Below are positions 20,609-33,421 of a stretch of 64,000 nt of DNA, in pieces. Location: positions 124,001 through 188,000 of the forward strand of contig VTFK01000431.1 of the NCBI GenBank assembly GCA_009617715.1, given 5' to 3'. Under the pieces are notes generated by a model, which made no database searches, had not been told where the DNA came from, and worked only from the letters and a program-made list of their open reading frames with translations. The stretch comes from Plectrocnemia conspersa. Taxonomy: Eukaryota > Arthropoda > Insecta > Trichoptera > Polycentropodidae. Made by a program: the position numbers and the translations under genes. Every line of letters begins with the position of its first letter. Positions within the stretch are counted from its first letter, which is position 1.

Positions 20609-23600
20609 TTATTCGCAACCTCCAGATCTTTCATTCTGACCTTTTTGCTCATCGAGATGCTCCGGTTTTTCAACTTCATAATTTCCCAAAATTCTTTGGT
20701 TTTTAGGATCAAAAATTGATTTCAAATGCAGCGTTGCTTTATATTTCTTCCCCAAACTTTCAATTTCGTATTCGCCTTCTTTTAAATACTTCGCTGTCAC
20801 CGGCGTGTCTTTTTCTTGGTGTTTTACATAACCCATTCCGATCGGTTTATCCAGAAAATATGCAAAATCACCTCGTCTTAAAAAGCCACAAACTTCACCG
20901 TTTCTGTAAACGGTCTCTAATCCGAATAGTGGCATCTAAAATATGATTATTATTATTTTTACTGCTAATACACAAATTGATTAAATCATATATACCTTAT
21001 CATTTAAAGTAAAGTAAGCATATTTCTTCAATATACCATCAGTTTTACATCTAGTGACGTGTTCTTTACCGATGTACTCTCCATTTTTTCTACATGTAAA
21101 ACCTAAACCGGCTTCAACTGGATTATCGTCCATTCTAACGTCGCCGTTCCACAAATGATAACCTTTAGATAAATGAACAATAATAAATATTATATTATCG
21201 TTAACGTGTTAATTACGTATGTTGACTACTGATAAATCCAAAATTAAATAAACTAAAATATCTCAGTGCTGTTTTAATTATTTGATTAATTATAAAACCT
21301 TTTTCTGCACTGAGTGACGTGAGGGCTCTCCATCCCGCGTGCTTCCAACCTCCGACTTTAACCAAGGCTTCAAATGTAGGAGCCATATTGGCCGTCGGAA
21401 CATGTAGCTCCCAACCTAACTCTCCTGTCCAACCGACTCTTAAGGCCCTGCAAGGTCCGACTCCTCCGACCGATATAGATTTGTGAGTTGCAACGGGGAA
21501 TGCATCATTACTCAGTCCGGAATCAGTTACTTTCTGAAGAATTATTTGACTGAAAAAAAAATAATACTCATTAACCATTGCCACTAAGATGTTTTTTTAT
21601 TTTTTATCTAATAATACGATCTTTAACTAATGATTATTCCTCCAAGACCTTGCTGACAAAAAAGTAGAAAATTTACACTTTAAATGCCCTTAAAATTTTC
21701 TAACATTCAACCAAGACATATATTAATTATAAATGTTCTATGTATCTAATAATAATATTTTAAAATGTACAAAATATTTATCTAATAGCAAACAGTTACA
21801 ATAACAAAAAAACTACGTTTCAGTCGATGAGTGTCACAAATACAAAGCACGGAAATTATGAGCGCATAATACTTGCCAGCAGACTTGGTTAATATATATT
21901 TTATATTTTAAAATGTACCTGTTTGGTCCTTGTAATGATAAAATTCCTATTTGTGTAGTAACGTCTGTTAGATTAGCTTTTAGACCTCTAGTGTTAATTA
22001 CTTTTTTCATGTGATTAAGAGTTTGAGTTGCTGAAAATCCACTTGTTACTATATAGAATCCTCTACCCTTAAAATTAACAAAAAATATACAAAATTAAGT
22101 ATAACGTAGTGGAGAATATTTAATAATAAGCAATTATTAATTTAAGTATATACACAAAATATTAAAATAAGGCAAAAACATGTTATCACGCATTTTTATG
22201 GATGAGTATAGTATCTATAATATTATAATGAATTTCGCATGCTTTTAACTCAAAATAATCTAAAATGGAACTTTTATATAGAGCAGGGCTTGGCAACCTA
22301 TGACCCGCGGGTCACCAAGTGACCCATGCGATGATTTGAAGTGACCCATTTCAGTTCTGCAAATATCATTTTTTTAACGTGTTACGATGTCACGACTAGA
22401 CCACATATATAGTTGTTAAGACCAAAAATATTCACCGACCCGAATAGTCTTTTTAATTGTCATATTTTAATTATTTTGACCCGCAGTCAAAAAAGGTTGC
22501 CGAGGCCTGATATAGAGCCATATACAATTAACGGCAAAAATGTGTTAAGTCACATAGTTATTGTTTATTTAGTTTGTAGATTCACGTCTAATTATGAGAG
22601 AAAACTGTTTCATGGATCTGAAAAAATTAGGCAATGTAAGAATATTTGAGGTTATGTTAAGCAACCTTATAAAAAATATAAATATAATGTAGGGTTATTT
22701 AAATTCTATATGATTATTTAATATCCATCAAAAAACATTAATATTTTTGCTATGAATTATAAAAAACATTTATTTTAATTAACATATTCTTGCCTTGAGG
22801 TCTTCAAATATAATTAGCTTTGTCCAAAAATTAAAAAAAATATTAATAAACATTGAAAAACATTGTCATATACGTGGACTGTATAAAGTAAAAGTTTTTC
22901 TATTGATGCAAATTTTCAACATTATATCACCGTTGAAATGGGCATTTTTTAAGCTTTTTAATATTTAATAATGGTTTCAATGTAACCATTATCATGGTCA
23001 ATAACAGATTACAATCTTCTTCTCCTTTCATTTTTCCACTTTGCTTCTAAGAGAAAACATTTTTTATGTTCAATAGGAAATACATACCTTGAAGATAGGC
23101 TCATGAAGTTTTCCAGTGCCATTTTCTATTATGCTAACAGTCAAATCTGCTTCTACGCCACCAGATTCGTTCAATACACATGTATACACCAATTTACTAT
23201 GAATGATATAATTATTAATCATTGCTTTAATCATTAAGAAATCTATTAAATTACACATACTCGCTTTCGTCTCGTTCTAAATTAGCAGTGAATATTAAAT
23301 TAGCTGCTTTTTGAGCATCTGGTCCTGTTAGATAAAACTTGCCGTAATATGATATATCAAATAACGCAGCATCTGTCCTGCAATGCATCGCCTCTTCTCC
23401 TATCTATAATATAATTTAATAATCAATATAAATATGCCTTAAACATATTGCTACAAAAAAAACTTACCAAATTATGATGTTTTGAAAATCCAAACGTATG
23501 ATCTCCTCTCAACATATGTTCATATCGTTTATCTTCATTTTTGTCGTTTCCGTAATAACCACCCCAATCATAGTTTGGAATAGGAATCTTAATAAATGAA

Positions 23601-26600
23601 ACAATATTTCATTAAAATGAAAAATGTTCTAAAATATAATATAATTACTTTATCCTTTTGGATGAAATATGCTGGCCTTTCCCATCCGGCTCTTGCTTGC
23701 ATGATTGCTCCGGCTTTTACTAGCTGATCGTTCAACGGTGCCAATTGTAAGTTTCTTCCTCCTAAATGTTCATCATTTGGAAAGACTAGGTCGTAATTTC
23801 TAGCATACGCCTCGTGACTACGCTCTCGCAGCCATCTTTCACTAGACTTTTGTACAGATGTAAATCTCCGAACGTCAAAAGTGAACATCGGAAGTGACGG
23901 CCTTTATATATAAACACATATATTAGTTTTCATTCTTATGTAAATTATTTTAAAGTCACACACCTGCCTTTCATTACCCAATCGGCCATTTGTTCAGCAC
24001 AACCCGGCGAGAACATCATACCGGCTGAATTGTAACCACAGTTGTGGTATAAACCTACAAAAAAATTTAAATTAGTATATATTTTAAGTTAATTATAAAT
24101 TTAATCATCATAAATATAAGCAATCATTTGGAATCTCTACTTTTATTAATTACGAAGCGTAATTCAATTCTCTCCTACTGGTCAAAATTTGGTTTAGATA
24201 TGTTTCATTCGATTCTCATTTATTGTAAGCCATAATATTATTAAAAAAAAAGTCTTCCATTGCGACGGAGACGGTATGCTTTTATTGTTTTTCTGGAATT
24301 CTAAACCTTATATTTGCACGATTTTATTGCTTTTGACATAGATTATAAAACTTGAATTTGGTCAAAAAAATGCATATAATTTAATGAAATACTATGAATC
24401 CTAATGAAATGGAAATATTAAAAAAACGACCACTGACTGGGCAACTTCTCGTTCCTGATCCCACATAAAATGTTCCAGCTCCTCATATTTATCGCTATAA
24501 CATCTTTCTTGTGTCTGGAAGAGTTGACCATTTACAATCGCTAAATTTTTACTCTGATCTCATTCATGTGCACATATTTTCTGAGCATGTACTGCTAATA
24601 AATTAATTTTTAAACTAAACACTAACCAAACAAATCAGTATCTTCTCCCATGAGCGGTTTATGATCAGGTGTGAAAGATTCAGGGCCACAGACAGTACTC
24701 TTGATGCCAGCTTTAGCAAAAGCTGGACATAGCTTACTAGCTCCTTCAATATGCGAGCTGAACACTGACCAATCTAACTCGTATAGTTGAAATTCGAAAT
24801 TATCAGGAAGCCCCTAAAAAAATTATTGAAATTATAAAAAAAATGTTGGAAATTATAAAATTGTTTTTGAAATACCTTATCCAATAAATGAGGATTTCCT
24901 TCATATCCCCCCATACATATGGAGTCACCTTGTATTCTGAAATAAAAAGCATCGTCATGATCTCGAACGTTCGGCATTCCTCTCACACCTTTAATGCTTT
25001 CAGAGACGACGTAAGCGTGTTTCATTGGTAAAAGAGGGAGACCTTTGAGTCCACCGTACTTTGCTACTTTTCCGCCCCAAGCTCCTAAAATATGATCATT
25101 ATTAAAATAAACTTGTATTTTATAAAAGTAGACAGTATGTATTTTATTATTTTTTACATATTAAAAACATTTTAGATAAGCATTGCTTAAAAATGATTAT
25201 ATGATCTAGAAAATTTTAATTGGAGTCAACTATTTAATTTATTGCAAAAGTGCCATAGATATTTTTTTTATTGTCTAAAATTATTAAGATCTTACTCTAC
25301 TGAAAATAATTAAGGGTATGCAATATAGTATTTTTTTTAAATTTATTTTATAGCACGATTATGAAGCAAATATCATTATTAATACCTGCACAATTGATGA
25401 CACATTTTAGTATTGATAACGCCTTTTCCAGTGACGACACCTTTTACTTCCATATTCCCTAAAATATTGGCTCCGCTTTGTATTTGAAGCACTGGCATTT
25501 CCTCAAATGCCTTAAAATAATAATATTAAATAATAAGAAGCAATTAATAATAGCATTAAAAATATATTAACTGATTCAAAAATATTTTACTTGGCCTCCA
25601 TTTGCTTTAGCGGCCTTCACTAGAGCAGCGCAAGCCATTGCTGGATCCACAGTGCCGTCCGATTTACTCAAAAGAGACGTGTGTATGTTGTTGCTGTCCA
25701 ATAGAGGAAATCGTCTGGATGTTTCTTGGGAATCAAGCATTTCACTTTCGATACCGAACGCTTTTCCCAATGTGGACAGGCGCTCGTATTCATCAGTTCG
25801 CACTTTTGTGTGCGATATAAAGAGTCCGCCGTTGTTTATCCATCCTGAAGGTTGACCCGTTTCTTCTTCTAATCCACCGTATACTTTTCTGGATGTGGCT
25901 AATAGTTCTACCTCTACGTCATTGGGCCGGAGACTCCATACTAAACCTATCAAATATTAATTTATTTAAAATACATCATCCAGTTAGGAGTTAATTCAGT
26001 AGGTAATGTAAGCATTAGAATTATCTATTTATTACCACCACACGATAATTAGACATTCATTAAGTGGTTTAAAAGCAAAAACAGCCTAAACAAAGGATAT
26101 GATTGGTGTCAAATACATAGAATACGTTCGGGAAAATCACTACATTTTATTTGTTTCACAATTAGTAAAATGAGATTATAGTAAATTGAAGAGATTATAG
26201 GTTGTCTAGTTGAGTTCTTAAATTCAAGTCACAAACTAACACTTTAGCTTGGTAGCTATATTATTTTGCTGAGAAATTTGGAACCACCAGAACTGTGCTA
26301 GTTGTGAAGGTATTGAGCACATAATGTAATTGGGGTAGAGATTCCGATTAGCACAAAATTATCTCTAGCGATTTACCCTTTTTTCCTGCATAATTCCAAC
26401 TAACAAACCAAGATGCTTTGCCAATCTAAAAAAATTATAATATTTAATACTTAAAATAAATTTTAAGTTAAATATTACCAATTTAAAAAAAAAGTAAAAA
26501 TTAATTTATATGTTTTATATAATTATTTTATTATAAATCTTCTGCTGCGGTATGCCAGGCGTTAGACCAATGCGTTATAATGGGGTAAACGCAATCAACA

Positions 26601-27384
26601 ACTATTGAGTAAGTAATGAGAAACTGGACTGAAATCAGTCTGTAAATCAATGACATCTATTTTTTTTTTCAATATGGTTGACCTAGCTCAATTTTATTTG
26701 TAATTATGCATTACAAGATGTATCCGTGAGATTAGGAAAATCTAGGAAACCCAATTTGTGTTGATCGATCAGAATTAAAATGATATAATAATCGCTAATT
26801 CCAATCTTCCAGCAGGAAAGTCATTTCAGATTATTTCAGGAGGGGGGTGGGCAAAAGTTGGCCACTCAGTGGTCATATCTTTAATATTTCGACTTCATTA
26901 GAAGACTGGCCAAATGCCCCCCCCCCCACCACAAAATAGCGTCATCTCTCAGGAGTCCCAGGCATTGAAAATATATTGAAAAAACTAGGGTCCATATAAA
27001 ATTCGAACCTGGTTATGTTCACCGAACTAAACCATTGGTATTTAATGCTAGTTTTACACACAATATAATATATGTAAATATTAAATAAAATTTACCAGCC
27101 GTGTGCCATGTTGTTCCCGAAGTTATTTTTGCTCTCTCTAACATAACGACTTTCAATCCTCTCTTGGATAATTGATACAAAGTACTGCATCCCGCAATAC
27201 CACCTCCTAAAATATAAATCAATATGCAATAAGATCGAGACTTTGAATCGCAAAATGAAATCATATCTTTATACATACCCACGATCACTACATCAGCTTG
27301 TGACGGTAAAGACGATTGACTTCTTGTTACCAATCTGTTGATGTTTTTCAAGTAGCTCTTGTTTATATTAAAAACACGTAACAT
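20609..27384 (-). CDS. SARDH: Sarcosine dehydrogenase, mitochondrial (apparent 1-nt frameshift in exon 4)
   Basis: Flavoenzyme that oxidatively demethylates sarcosine to glycine in the mitochondrial matrix, passing one-carbon units to tetrahydrofolate. Fifteen exons: 27384-27279, 27206-27096, 25946-25591, 25510-25386, 25084-24876, 24813-24627, 24054-23964, 23901-23649, 23587-23468, 23403-23261, 23196-23088, 22067-21919, 21549-21299, 21162-20996, 20935-20609. All junction phases agree except that exon 4 is 1 nt too long. Corrected length is about 900 aa, as expected. Residues 1-30 are basic and Ser/Leu-rich, suiting a mitochondrial presequence. The FAD motif V-I-V-G-G-G-I-A-G-C spans about 33-42. 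[10 protein letters not shown] (64-73) holds the His that carries covalent FAD in this family. [10 protein letters not shown] (exon 13) and the last three exons form the folate-binding aminomethyltransferase-like half. PDPR and DMGDH are relatives; the [16 protein letters not shown] stretch fits SARDH best. Confidence 0.9.
22284..22509. mobile_element. hAT-type MITE in a SARDH intron
   Basis: 226 bp. The left end is CAGGGCTTGGCAACC; the reverse complement of the right end is CAGGCCTCGGCAACC (13 of 15 match). A perfect 8-bp duplication ATATAGAG flanks it (22276-22283 and 22510-22517). CAG-type ends plus an 8-bp target duplication indicate the hAT superfamily. A second inverted block (GACCCGCGGGTC / GACCCGCAGTC) lies inside the ends. 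No coding capacity is seen. Confidence 0.85.
24160..24370 (-). repeat. Dispersed AT-rich repeat in a SARDH intron
   Basis: On the minus strand it contains AAAAGCAATAAAATCGTG and CAAATTTTGACCAGTAGGA. These recur at 47860-47945 and 48030-48140 in the opposite orientation. No terminal repeats are resolved, so the element class is unknown. Confidence 0.45.
25405..25408 (-). other. Frameshift position in SARDH exon 4 (A4 homopolymer on the gene strand)
   Basis: Exon 3 ends in phase 0 and exon 5 needs one leading base, so exon 4 should be 3n+1 nt long; it is 125 nt (3n+2). The upstream frame reads K-G-V-I-N-T-K and the downstream frame reads C-V-I-N-C-A-G, the conserved family sequence before the exon 5 junction. 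Both meet at the AAAA run; removing one A would make the exon continuous. This is either an assembly or sequencing error, or a true inactivating indel. Confidence 0.75.
26840..26940. repeat. Small palindromic G/C-run repeat in SARDH intron 2
   Basis: GGGGGGTGGGCAAAAGTTGG on the left faces GGCCAAATGCCCCCCCCCC on the right, giving a near-palindrome about 100 bp long. The internal AAAAGTTGGCCA and TTTAATATTTC recur at 47720-47775. Probably a MITE; no clean target duplication was found. Confidence 0.45.
26985..27046 (-). repeat. tRNA-derived SINE-like promoter segment in SARDH intron 2
   Basis: The minus strand reads ATGGTTTAGTTCGGTGAAC, then about a dozen nt later AGGTTCGAATTTTAT. These resemble the box A (TRGYNNARNNGG) and box B (GGTTCGANNCC) of RNA polymerase III promoters in tRNA-derived SINEs. 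It lies in an intron with no tRNA fold that I can complete, so a SINE head is more likely than a tRNA gene. Confidence 0.4.
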
Positions 27385-28872
27385 CTTGAATGTATAATTA
27401 TTATTCTAACATAAAATATTTGAGGAGATGTTGAGCGTAAGAATATTCATGTGTGAATAACGTCTGTCTTTGGACGTCGTGATTCTCGACACAAAAAAAT
27501 TGACACGATAAATATTATCTAAGAAGTTTGTTTTCGTAAACACAAACGCGAAACACTAGGGTCATCTAATAAGTTGTTATGGAAGTTTAAGATTGCATAA
27601 AATTGGGTAGAAAAATAAATATAATATTTTATTTGACGTCTTTAAAAGAGCAATAATATTGATTTGTTATTGAAAATATTTTGTATTATAAATAAATATT
27701 TTGATATGCATTTAACTAATATTTTCTACATAACTTAAATTGAACGTTGATAAATAAATATATTTTAATATGTATAACCCACATATAATGAGTGATCTGT
27801 CGGAGAATAACATTATGATAGACGGGTAAATAAATAGATATAAATATTTTAAATGAGTCAACGTACTTTGCAAATAATAAAAAAATATTTTTTGTTGGAT
27901 TAAAATATCGTATAACTATTTGGCTTTAATATTGTAATAGCCGCTTTATTTGGATCTTCCATCTTGATGATAAAAAACCAAAGTCAAATGTCACTGTTAA
28001 CAAATTTCAGTTATGAGCAGAATCTGAGCAATATAAAAAAAATATAATTTAAATTAGTAAGATAATATTTTTATGTCAGTTCTTAATTGTGTACGATTGA
28101 TATGAGACAATATAGCGTCATAGTTGTTAATTAAAGAAAATAATAAACGTCACCAGTATGTATAAAAAGAAAATTTATTTGTTTACTTATATATAAAATT
28201 ATTTAATGCAATCAACTAATTTAATAATAAAAACACATATACATAACAATTCAAGTTACAAAAAGTAGTTTATTTTTTTATATCTCGCATACATGTCAGA
28301 TTTACGCCACCAGATCAATTTTTATATCATATATACAATAACAATCCCTAACTTCGAATAAAATTATATTTGAAAAGAATTTCTCTTTTTAATTAGATAT
28401 AACAAATATTAATATTTTGTACATGAAAGTAAATTTTTCAATGTGAATTTATAAACATTTATCAATAACTACAATAGTTTTGATGATTAGTGAATGGAAT
28501 GAAGTATAACAATCAGAAAAAAGTATAGCTATTAAGTCTTAGAAGAAAAATTCAATCGATTATCCTATCTTATATTTAATATAGATATTAAAGTGATTCA
28601 CAATTATTGCTATAAAAAATGTAAACATCTGATACGATACGACTCTTTCATCTTAAAAATTACTTGAATTCAGAATTATCTTATTGCATCAAATAATGAG
28701 TTATTATTAAAGCAAATTCGCAGAACACATTAACAATGACAATGAACAAAAATTTATCGAGATGGCTTATAATATTAATGAATCACTTTTACATAATAAT
28801 TAAAGCTAACCATATCTTTTGGTACTTTTCTCTATAAAATAATAAATATGATGGTATCAATTAACCATATGG
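27385..28872. other. Intergenic stretch between myotubularin and SARDH
   Basis: The two flanking genes run in the same direction. The interval is AT-rich without recognisable coding sequence and must contain the myotubularin 3' UTR and the SARDH promoter. A TGACAG[CT]T motif is not evident at the usual distance before SARDH. Confidence 0.4.
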
Positions 28873-31800
28873 CTATGAATGTACAGGACTCGCTAAACGA
28901 GGTGGCGTAGTCATAGGATTTCTTTGCTGTCTTCCCATGAATTCGGATTGAGCTTCTTCTGCCTTTGCTTCCAGCTGCGCTCGTAAAGCTTGCAATTCAC
29001 GCGTCCTCTGATAAATCGGATCCTAAAATAATATAAAATATTAGTCTCTGACTCAAATAAACACATAGATTACCACAAAATACCTGTTGTCTCATGGCAG
29101 GATTCCATCTGCAGTATAAAGCCCTCCACGGACGGATTATACGAAGTGAAGCGACTGGTACTAAAACGGCTTGCGGTGGAGGTCCACCTCCAGCGCATGC
29201 ACCAGCTCCGTAATACAAAGGATTCATATAAAATTCGAGCCTACTGTTAGTGAACGACCATAATGAGACAGTTTTTGTTTTAAGTTCTGAAAATGAATAT
29301 ATAATAAGTGAATTCGTATCGATTACGATGGGTTTAATTCATTAGTTTCTTAATCACCGGCTTTGCCCCTCTCCTTTTCGGAATTGTAAAGGAATGTTCC
29401 AAAGCGACACGAATATAAATTATCCAATATTGTGAGCAAAAATCGTTCGTTGAATTGAAAGGCAGTGGGGAATTGCTGTGAAACTTGCCAGACGCAATCC
29501 ACCCACTGTAGGAAGACTGGAGATCTATCGGCATCACTGTGTTTTTCATCTCCATGACCAGTGCGCTAAAATTATGTAAATATTACCCATGAATCACAAC
29601 TAAATTTATTTATGGTGTTAACGGACCTGTTGAAATTTGTGGCCAAACGATAACCATTCTTTCTCGATCAATATCTCAAATCCTTTAATCGTTCTGTAGT
29701 ATGGATCTAAAAGTAACATGGCCAGCGCAGTCAATTGAGCTGTACGGTCCCATCCATCCGAGCAGTGGACCAAAACTGACGTTTTATGATTCTCCACTTT
29801 GTCGACGATCCTAACGGCTCCCGCCATTATACATTTGATATGTTTAAGCCAACATGTCGCTTCAATCCCGCTTAGCCACCTATTTGTAAGAAAAGAAAAT
29901 ATTAATAAACTATAACCGAGTAATACAAAAGCTTCGAGCTTTGAGTTTCAAGGATTGCTTCGACTTTTTACACTAAAAAAAAACAAAATCAAATCAATTA
30001 GAATGCAAACATAATATTATAGTCCACCAATTATTATTACAAGCATAGATTCTCAGTGTTATGGGATTCTGAGAGACAATGTCGGCCACAAGGAGGAAGA
30101 TAAGAGCAAGAGAGGGCAATGAGAAAATGATAAAAGAGTCACGGTACATTGTATGATTCATTGACAACATTTACTGGCAAAGAACCTTAGTAATCGCCTG
30201 CATCGATACAATAAATAAGTACAATTAAAAGTCATGCACTCAATGGTAGATTATTTTGATAGTTTTGCATGAAAACCAAGGCTGTGAAGTCGTTTAAAAT
30301 TTTACCGACTTTATCTTACTGTCCGATTTCGACCTTAACAATTTTAATAAAATTATTTTTTGCCAGCATAGAATTGAAAGCAATAAAAATATTATTAAAC
30401 ATTTTCAAATTATAAAAAAAATAAAAGGATTAACTTCGTTGAGAAAAACTCTTATGAGAACATAAATATGGTTTTTAATGGTTCACTAATGAATATTTCT
30501 TAAAACAGATACCTCTGTGGAGGAGAACAACACAGGATACACAGATATATTGGGTTTCGCTGCATTTTTTGTTACATTCATATTTTTTTTTATAAAATAG
30601 TTTTGTAGATGTCACTAATAATGTTTTAATTTTGTCGCACGGAATATTCTGGAACCCACCATTAAGGCAGTATTCAAAAACTAAAACTTCTAAGACCTGC
30701 AGATTAAATGTTAATAATTGGCTGTTGCTGTTGACACAAAGACAAATTTGTAGCACTAAGCTCATTTTAAAAGGTGAAGGCTACAGTGAACTTAACGTTG
30801 TGCTATAATAAAAATATACCGCAGGTTTCCACGTATTTAATTTGCGTCATCCCGTAATAGTCTTAACACATTATCAACGAGAAGGCAAATAATTGGCTTT
30901 ACTTTGACTAATGCAGACAACGGAAAGCTTTACAATATATATATAAAACAATAGAGCTTCATACTTATTTTGATCGATTGAAGGGAAGCACAGCTCTTTC
31001 AATTTGCGTAAGCTTTCCCTCATCACATGGATATTATGAATGTCCAAGAAAACGAGCTCAGCATTTTGATAAGCATCTTCAGATTCATACCTTAAAATAT
31101 ATATAAAATAATTACATACACAGATATTTTTTTATATATTAAGATAGCAAAATACTAACCCTCCACCTCTAGCTTTATTCGCTTTGGCATTAGCAGTCGG
31201 TCTTGCGTCCATTATAAATAACTTATGACATTGGGCGTTAGCGTCCATAATCAACTGGATGTATTTCTCATCTTCTTTACTTCTCTTTCCACTCACCTAT
31301 AAAAATAATATTGTAAAGAAAATATTTATGTGGTTTTGATAGATCAGATAATTAACTTACCCCAACTAAAGGCTGACTGCATCTAGTGACAGTTGCTTGA
31401 TGTCGAGGGTGTAGCCATGAAAGTACCGGTACGCGACCACGCGCTCTAAAAGCGGCAGCCGCACGAACCAGCTCATCGGAGGCTGTCGTCGGAACGGCCC
31501 AAGCTGCTGGATAACTATCGCAGACTTCATAGCGCTCGTTAATTCTTGTTATTTTCCATACATCGTTGTTGACTCCCTAAAAATTTACAATGATAATTTA
31601 TACAAATAACAAAATTGGGTATGAAACCGAAATTTAAATTTAAATTCATCTTAATCTTTGAGTTATCGCCTCTATGAAATGACTAGATTAAAATCTGACA
31701 ATGGAACATTCTAGCGACATAATTTTTTTTATATAATGTTATGCTGGGAATTGCTAAATCAACGCTTAAATGACAACAATATGCTATAGATTTAGTAGCA

Positions 31801-33379
31801 GACTTTCCAATAATTAAAATTTTATTTATCAGACTATAACAAATTAATTTTAAATCAATCAATATAAGAATCGATTTCTATTCTATTCTATTCAATTGAC
31901 AAGATAATGAACGAAATCAGAAATTTGGATATATGTATGTCTTTTGTGAGAACCTTACAAGTACTACAGTAGTAATAGTTTTTTATGTAATACATACCAT
32001 TCTTTTCAACTCTGCAATTGGCTCAAAAATATTCCATCCATTTTCAGCAAAACCATCCTCACGATAGCTAAATGCAAACAACAACTTTCCATGCGACAAC
32101 GGAAAAGATAACGTTTTTAATAATTCAAAAACGTCTCTTCTGGAATGGTTCTCCGGTTTGTGAGCAAAACGAAGATTTCGCATATCCTAAAACAATATTT
32201 ACACATATTATTTATTATTAACTAAATAAACATGACACTTTTGATGCAAAAATGGTTTGACCTATTCCTGAGTATACCTGGGTTGCTGATTTTAAAAATA
32301 ACCGATAGTAAACATATTTTTACAAATGGAATTTTATTATAAATTATATTTATGGCCCAACCAGCTTTACTGGTTGTAGGAAAGCATGAATTACCAGAAG
32401 AACTTTTCTTCCAATTTAATCGGGGATTTAGGGAATTTAAGATTAAGACTTTGACACCCATCAGAAAGCAGCCAGGAGTTTAACTCAAGATTTTATTTTT
32501 TAGATTAAATTAAGACCATCGTGGCCTAACAGGTTACCCCAATGCGCCACGATGGTTGAAATTTGAGACAACCAAGATGAAAGAAATTAAAAATATATTA
32601 AATATTCGCAAAACTTTTGAGTGGCTGATATAAATAATTGTAAGCCGATGAACCTAATAGTGTTTACCGCGTAGTAAAATGTATATAGCATTCCAAATGT
32701 ACACAAGATCAAGTCATATTTCCACATCACAAAAGCAAGAAAATATAGGTCTGTGTAACATTTACAATAGTTTTACCTTACAAAATACTTCTATTCCATA
32801 AGAATTTTCGCCTCTAGATGAAGCACTTCCGACTTTTTCAATCCTCAATACCTTTAAATATAAATAATTATTAATGAAAATATGAAAATAAAAAATATAA
32901 TTTAAAAAAAAGAATTACCACTCCCAAAGGAACCGATAAAACGCTGTGATGAGCCGATATATTACTCGGTCTAAAATGTAGTTGATAATTTGTTACTGTT
33001 AGTATTCCATGAGCTGGCCCACTATATGGACATAAGTAAGTAACATCTTTGGCTACGCCTCCGACTGTCTCTCCGTCCAGCAATGGACATTCTCCGATCG
33101 ATTGAGGCTGGAAGTAAAGTATATACTTGAAAGATTTAATGAAGCTACATTCGTATAATTAATATATTTTTATACACAGTTTAAGGTTAAATGTGAACAT
33201 AAATCTAAGTATTTCATATAAATTAAACAATTTATGATATAGAGATTTAGTCATCATAGTGGGGAATAAACTTATTAAAAAAATAGCCTTACAGAGTCTG
33301 AATCTAATGAAACTGAACTAGCATTCTTAGATACGTTAAATTCAGAGCTGAGAAGCTCTGAATTGCTTCTCTTATCCAT
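28873..33379 (-). CDS. mtm: Myotubularin-family phosphoinositide 3-phosphatase
   Basis: Phosphatase that removes the 3-phosphate from PI(3)P and PI(3,5)P2 on endosomal membranes. Eleven exons, 33379-33293, 33107-32919, 32851-32777, 32186-31998, 31576-31361, 31296-31160, 31090-30965, 29879-29627, 29565-29358, 29286-29084 and 29022-28873, join in phase to 610 aa, close to MTM1/MTMR1/MTMR2. Residues 1-29 are Ser-rich, followed by the PH-GRAM domain (exons 2-3). The phosphatase domain follows, with catalytic H-C-S-D-G-W-D-R (Cys379, Arg385), and an intact Asp and Arg mark it as an active member, not a dead paralog. [14 protein letters not shown] and E-K-E-W-L-S-F-G-H are diagnostic of the MTM1/MTMR2 subfamily. 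The last exon ([13 protein letters not shown]) suits the C-terminal coiled coil. The single fly mtm is the likely ortholog; I cannot separate MTM1, MTMR1 and MTMR2. Confidence 0.95.
32516..32555. repeat. Perfect 9-bp inverted repeat hairpin in myotubularin intron 3
   Basis: CCATCGTGG (32516-32524) and CCACGATGG (32547-32555) flank a 22-nt loop beginning CCTAACAGG. The arms are perfect and GC-rich in AT-rich surroundings. It may be the end of a SINE or MITE; no further boundary was found. Confidence 0.5.
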
Positions 33380-33413
33380 TGTACAAAAGCGACGAGCAAC
33401 ACGCCCCGCCGTC

Positions 33414-33421
33414 AACTGTCA
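33414..33421 (-). promoter_or_regulatory. TGACAGTT motif upstream of myotubularin
   Basis: On the minus strand TGACAGTTGACGGCGGGG begins 42 nt before the ATG at 33379. It is the same motif as before PPIL3 and the zinc-finger genes. Confidence 0.45.
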
